Of a stretch of 6,931 nt of DNA, positions 4,526-6,931 are shown one piece after another. Made by a program: the position numbers and the translations under genes. The notes beneath the pieces were generated by a model. That model saw only the letters and a program-made list of their open reading frames with translations. It ran no database searches and was not told where the DNA came from. Within the stretch, counting starts at the first letter, position 1. Every line of letters starts with the position of its first letter. The DNA is taken from contig JAIRPZ010000322.1 of NCBI GenBank assembly GCA_031256755.1, positions 1 to 6,931 of the forward strand, given 5' to 3'. Source of the stretch: Planctomycetaceae bacterium (GTDB lineage Bacteria > Planctomycetota > Planctomycetia > Pirellulales > Thermoguttaceae).

Positions 4526-6709
4526 TCATCTTGTTCCCGTAATGGCTTCAGCAATGTTCTGTGCATGCTCCCGGACTCGCCGGAATGCGTTGAACTGCGT
4601 GTTGTAAGCGATCACGATGCGGGGGTCAAACGTTTCCGTTTCCATCCGCTGTAAAAACTTGTTTCGGGATTCTTTCGCCTGACGGTTCAGCGTTTCACCG
4701 AGCGTTTTCACTTCGGCAGACAAATCGGGATAATCCGATCTCCGGTCGGAATAGAACCGCAGAATCTTCGACAAGAACACATCCGTTGCCGTTTGAATAT
4801 CATGGAACTCGAACTTTTGCAGTTGCGGCATGGATAATCCGTCGTGCTGCAATTTCAAATGCGACTTCAGGATGACGATGAGGTAATCGCTGATCGATTC
4901 CAATTCATCCGCCATGCGGAGTTGCCGGAACGCTTCTTCGCTCAAGTCGTGCGAAATGTTTCCCGACAAGAGATGGGAAGCATAAGCGATCACTTCATCT
5001 TGCAGCGTGTCGAGTTCGATTTCCTGACGGAAAGCACTCTCCGTTATCTTTTGATCCGGCATCTCGGCATTCATGAGCGAGGATACTTTTTCGGAAAGAC
5101 GGAGGCAGTCGTTGCCCATACGAAGAATTTCGATGCGGGAACGTTCAATCGCCAGTGTTGACGGTTCCAGATGCCGGATCGAAAGGATCGTTAAATGCTT
5201 GGAATCCTCTGCCGCCGGAGCATCGCTTTTCCCGATGTAATCTTCCAGAAACCGGGCAAAGTACCGGACAAACGGCAGAAACAGGATCGTGTTGATCACG
5301 TTAAAGCACGTGTGAGTGGCGGCGATTCCGACTTTCGGATCAAACGAACCGTCGCTTCCGGTCACGAGCCAGCGGATAAACGGCAGATACACCGGAAGGA
5401 AAATGAAGGACATCCACACAACACCGGTGACGTTGAAAAGGATATGAAAATACGCAGACCGCTTGGCATTGATGGAGGTTCCGAAGGAAGCGATATAGGC
5501 GGTAACGGTTGTTCCGATATTTTCACCGAGAACCATACCGGCGGCCGATTCAAACGTAATTAAATCAAGTGCTGCCAGTGCCATTGTAATACCAACGGTT
5601 ACGGAAGACGATTGCAGGATCAGCGTAATCAAACAGCCGATACCGATGCACGTCCACATACCGAGATAGGTATCTCCGGCAAGGTATTTCACCATACTGT
5701 TAAACGTGGAGAGTTCCCGCATGGGCGCGAAACTTCCGCTCATCAGATCGAGTCCGTAGAAAATTGCGCCGAGACCGAAAGCCGCCATTGCCAGATATTT
5801 AGTGCGGTCGGCGGAGGAAAACAGATAGACCATCGCCCCGATGCCGAGTATCGGCAGACCGTATTTGGCTAAACTTAACGTCAAAAGCCATGCCGTTACC
5901 GTTGTTCCGATGTTGGAACCCATAATCACGCCGATGGCTTGTCCGAGCGTCATGATTTGGCTGTTGACGAAACTGACCACCATGACGGTCGTTGCGGAAG
6001 ACGATTGGATAATTCCTGTAACAAAAACACCGACAGCAACGGCAAGGAACCGGTTTTCGGTGGCGAAAGCGATCAGCCGGCGTAAACTGTTGCCGCAGGC
6101 AAGTTGAAGACCGTCGGAAAAGAACCGCATCCCGAAAAAGAAAATGCCGAGACCGCCGATCAGGGCGTAAATCATTTTCCAATAGTCGGGAACGGTTGCT
6201 TCGAGCGGGATCTGCTCGAAGTAAATTTTGCCGGTATTCGGATTTGAAATGCGGAGTTTGACTTCGCTCTTTCCGGGGGCGAGCCATTCGAGGATCAGTT
6301 TTCCGTTTACAACTTTCGCGGCAACTTTTTTCTTTTCTTTGCCCGGTTTCTTTTCGGTTTCTGTTTTCTGTTCGGTTCCCGTTTTTGGGGGGGATTCCGG
6401 TTTCTTCTCTTTCGGGATTTCGATGACGGGGACGCAATCCTGCATTCCGTCAAGATCGCTGTACACACCGTCAAGGTCGATCACGGTTTTTTGCCCTTTT
6501 TGCTCAAAACGGATCACCTGATTCGGTATTCGCCGGACAAATTCCGCATCAAGAACAGGGGATTTCTGTTCTTCTGTGCCGGCGGCGGGAGATGTTAGCC
6601 CGCCGCTTGAAGGATCGGCTGATGGGGTTGATTGGGCGAAAAGAGAAGAACAAGAGAAAAGCAGAAAGAGGGAAAAGAAAAGAGCAATCCTGACTTCATG
6701 AGAAGTCAA
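4526..6709 (-). CDS. Na+/phosphate cotransporter (PNaS/NptA type) with N-terminal exported domain and C-terminal PhoU-like domain
   Basis: The 727-residue form (TTG start at 6709) is predicted to import phosphate with sodium across the inner membrane. Residues 1-25 form a signal peptide (TSHEVR, then IALFFSLFLLFSCSSLF, cleavage after LFA). Residues about 26-170 form an exported region containing a very Lys/Glu/Pro-rich linker (about 97-130) and a beta-rich stretch (NGKLILEWLAPG, 135-146). The transport core spans about 178-490 and carries both inverted-repeat signatures: QSSSATT (235-241) with GSNIGTTVTA (264-273), and QSSSVTV (366-372) with GENIGTTVTA (395-404). Residues about 505-725 are helical and charged, as in PhoU-like domains. 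The start is uncertain. The frame is open to an ATG at 6925, but that codon overlaps the -35 box. ATGs at 6847 and 6844 are transcribed but give an implausible 45-residue Arg/Cys/Pro-rich extension. TTG at 6709 gives a normal signal peptide but only a weak ribosome site. Confidence 0.93.
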   Translation of the reverse strand: MTSHEVRIALFFSLFLLFSCSSLFAQSTPSADPSSGGLTSPAAGTEEQKSPVLDAEFVRRIPNQVIRFEQKGQKTVIDLDGVYSDLDGMQDCVPVIEIPKEKKPESPPKTGTEQKTETEKKPGKEKKKVAAKVVNGKLILEWLAPGKSEVKLRISNPNTGKIYFEQIPLEATVPDYWKMIYALIGGLGIFFFGMRFFSDGLQLACGNSLRRLIAFATENRFLAVAVGVFVTGIIQSSSATTVMVVSFVNSQIMTLGQAIGVIMGSNIGTTVTAWLLTLSLAKYGLPILGIGAMVYLFSSADRTKYLAMAAFGLGAIFYGLDLMSGSFAPMRELSTFNSMVKYLAGDTYLGMWTCIGIGCLITLILQSSSVTVGITMALAALDLITFESAAGMVLGENIGTTVTAYIASFGTSINAKRSAYFHILFNVTGVVWMSFIFLPVYLPFIRWLVTGSDGSFDPKVGIAATHTCFNVINTILFLPFVRYFARFLEDYIGKSDAPAAEDSKHLTILSIRHLEPSTLAIERSRIEILRMGNDCLRLSEKVSSLMNAEMPDQKITESAFRQEIELDTLQDEVIAYASHLLSGNISHDLSEEAFRQLRMADELESISDYLIVILKSHLKLQHDGLSMPQLQKFEFHDIQTATDVFLSKILRFYSDRRSDYPDLSAEVKTLGETLNRQAKESRNKFLQRMETETFDPRIVIAYNTQFNAFRRVREHAQNIAEAITGTR

Positions 6710-6896
6710 AAACCTGAAACCGGATTTAAGCCGGACTTGTATGCCTCCTCCCGATTCGGGACATGGCGGGTTAAAACATTGGCGGTGGAAACACCGCGTC
6801 GGATTCGCGGCAGCAGGCGTGTGCCTGTCGGTTCGTGCTGTCATCATAAAATGATTGTTTAGGGTTTGCGGTATGCGTTTGCGATACCATTTCCGT
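6710..6896 (-). promoter_or_regulatory. Leader of the transporter gene: 5'-end hairpin, GGAGGAGG motif and alternative starts
   Basis: The transcript should start near 6890. Its first bases form a 7-bp hairpin with one bulged C: GGTAT-(C)-GC, loop AAAC, GC-ATACC (6888-6870). A second small stem, ATCAT-TTT-ATGAT (6855-6843), contains the candidate ATG codons at 6847 and 6844. Farther on, a Shine-Dalgarno-like GGGAGGAGG (about 6751-6743) is followed by no ATG, GTG or TTG at usable spacing. It adjoins the dyad CCCGA-A-TCGGG. I recognise no riboswitch class. If translation starts at 6709, this is a leader of about 180 nt. Confidence 0.4.
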
Positions 6897-6925
6897 ATTT
6901 TAGCATGGATTTTGCGGCAGTGCAA
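6897..6925 (-). promoter_or_regulatory. Sigma-70-like promoter of the phosphate transporter gene
   Basis: On the minus strand TTGCAC (6925-6920) is separated by exactly 17 nt from TAAAAT (6902-6897). Both boxes match the consensus well. The predicted transcription start is about 6890. The farthest upstream in-frame ATG (6925-6923) falls inside the -35 box and so cannot be the start of a product made from this promoter. Confidence 0.65.
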
Positions 6926-6931
6926 GCCCTC

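Noticed and set aside
4299..4529. A 76-codon minus-strand frame whose ATG overlaps the transporter stop (ATGA), suggesting a translationally coupled downstream gene
   Set aside because: Most of it is antisense to the helicase motif III region, it crosses the intergenic hairpin, and the peptide has no recognisable features. The 4-nt overlap is probably chance.
1..6931. Very frequent CCGG/GCCGG strings, considered as a dispersed repeat or REP-like family
   Set aside because: They are scattered through coding sequence in several reading frames without conserved flanks, so they reflect base and codon preference rather than a repeat element.
1..6931. A defence system, CRISPR array, transposon or other novel multi-gene system
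   Set aside because: No regularly spaced repeats, transposase, terminal inverted repeats, nuclease or toxin-antitoxin pair was seen. The DinG-like gene keeps the Fe-S and Walker motifs of the housekeeping helicase family and has no Cas (CasDinG) or defence neighbours.

Overview
This window most likely comes from a bacterium of the Planctomycetota. The base composition is moderate, with the tetranucleotide CCGG frequent. Three points support the assignment, all resting on family knowledge rather than a search. The DinG-type helicase opens with an N-terminus typical of planctomycetal homologues (MLTPQDILG...). The left-edge peptide resembles the first residues of planctomycetal Rrf2 regulators. 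The membrane/coiled-coil protein at 1471-2946 looks like proteins common in that phylum. No gene here has a convincing Shine-Dalgarno sequence before its start.

Layout, left to right. At 1-56 (minus) lies the 5' end of a gene that runs off the window; its 18 visible residues fit the start of an Rrf2/IscR-type regulator. It has a strong sigma-70-like promoter at 103-131. At 172-1365 (minus) is a complete NifS-type cysteine desulfurase. At 1471-2946 (plus), divergent from nifS across a 105-nt intergenic region that holds two back-to-back promoters, is an unrecognised protein with N-terminal membrane segments and a long charged helical region. At 3106-4461 (plus) is a DinG/XPD-type iron-sulfur helicase that stops straight after motif III (SATL), so the whole second helicase domain is missing. 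At 4526-6709 (minus), convergent with the helicase, is a Na+/phosphate cotransporter with a signal peptide, an extracytoplasmic N-terminal domain and a C-terminal PhoU-like domain, under its own promoter at 6897-6925.

How the genes fit together. The left half has an iron-sulfur theme: a possible Rrf2 regulator beside the desulfurase that supplies sulfur for Fe-S clusters, and nearby a helicase with the four cysteines of an Fe-S cluster. The membrane protein and the transporter have no clear functional link to it. No mobile element, CRISPR array, tRNA or rRNA is visible.

The points most worth a second look are: the abrupt truncation of the helicase next to a small repeat-rich junction; -10 boxes only 7-11 nt before the start codons of three genes, which predicts leaderless or nearly leaderless mRNAs; the Rrf2-NifS pairing; and the unusual 5' region of the transporter gene.
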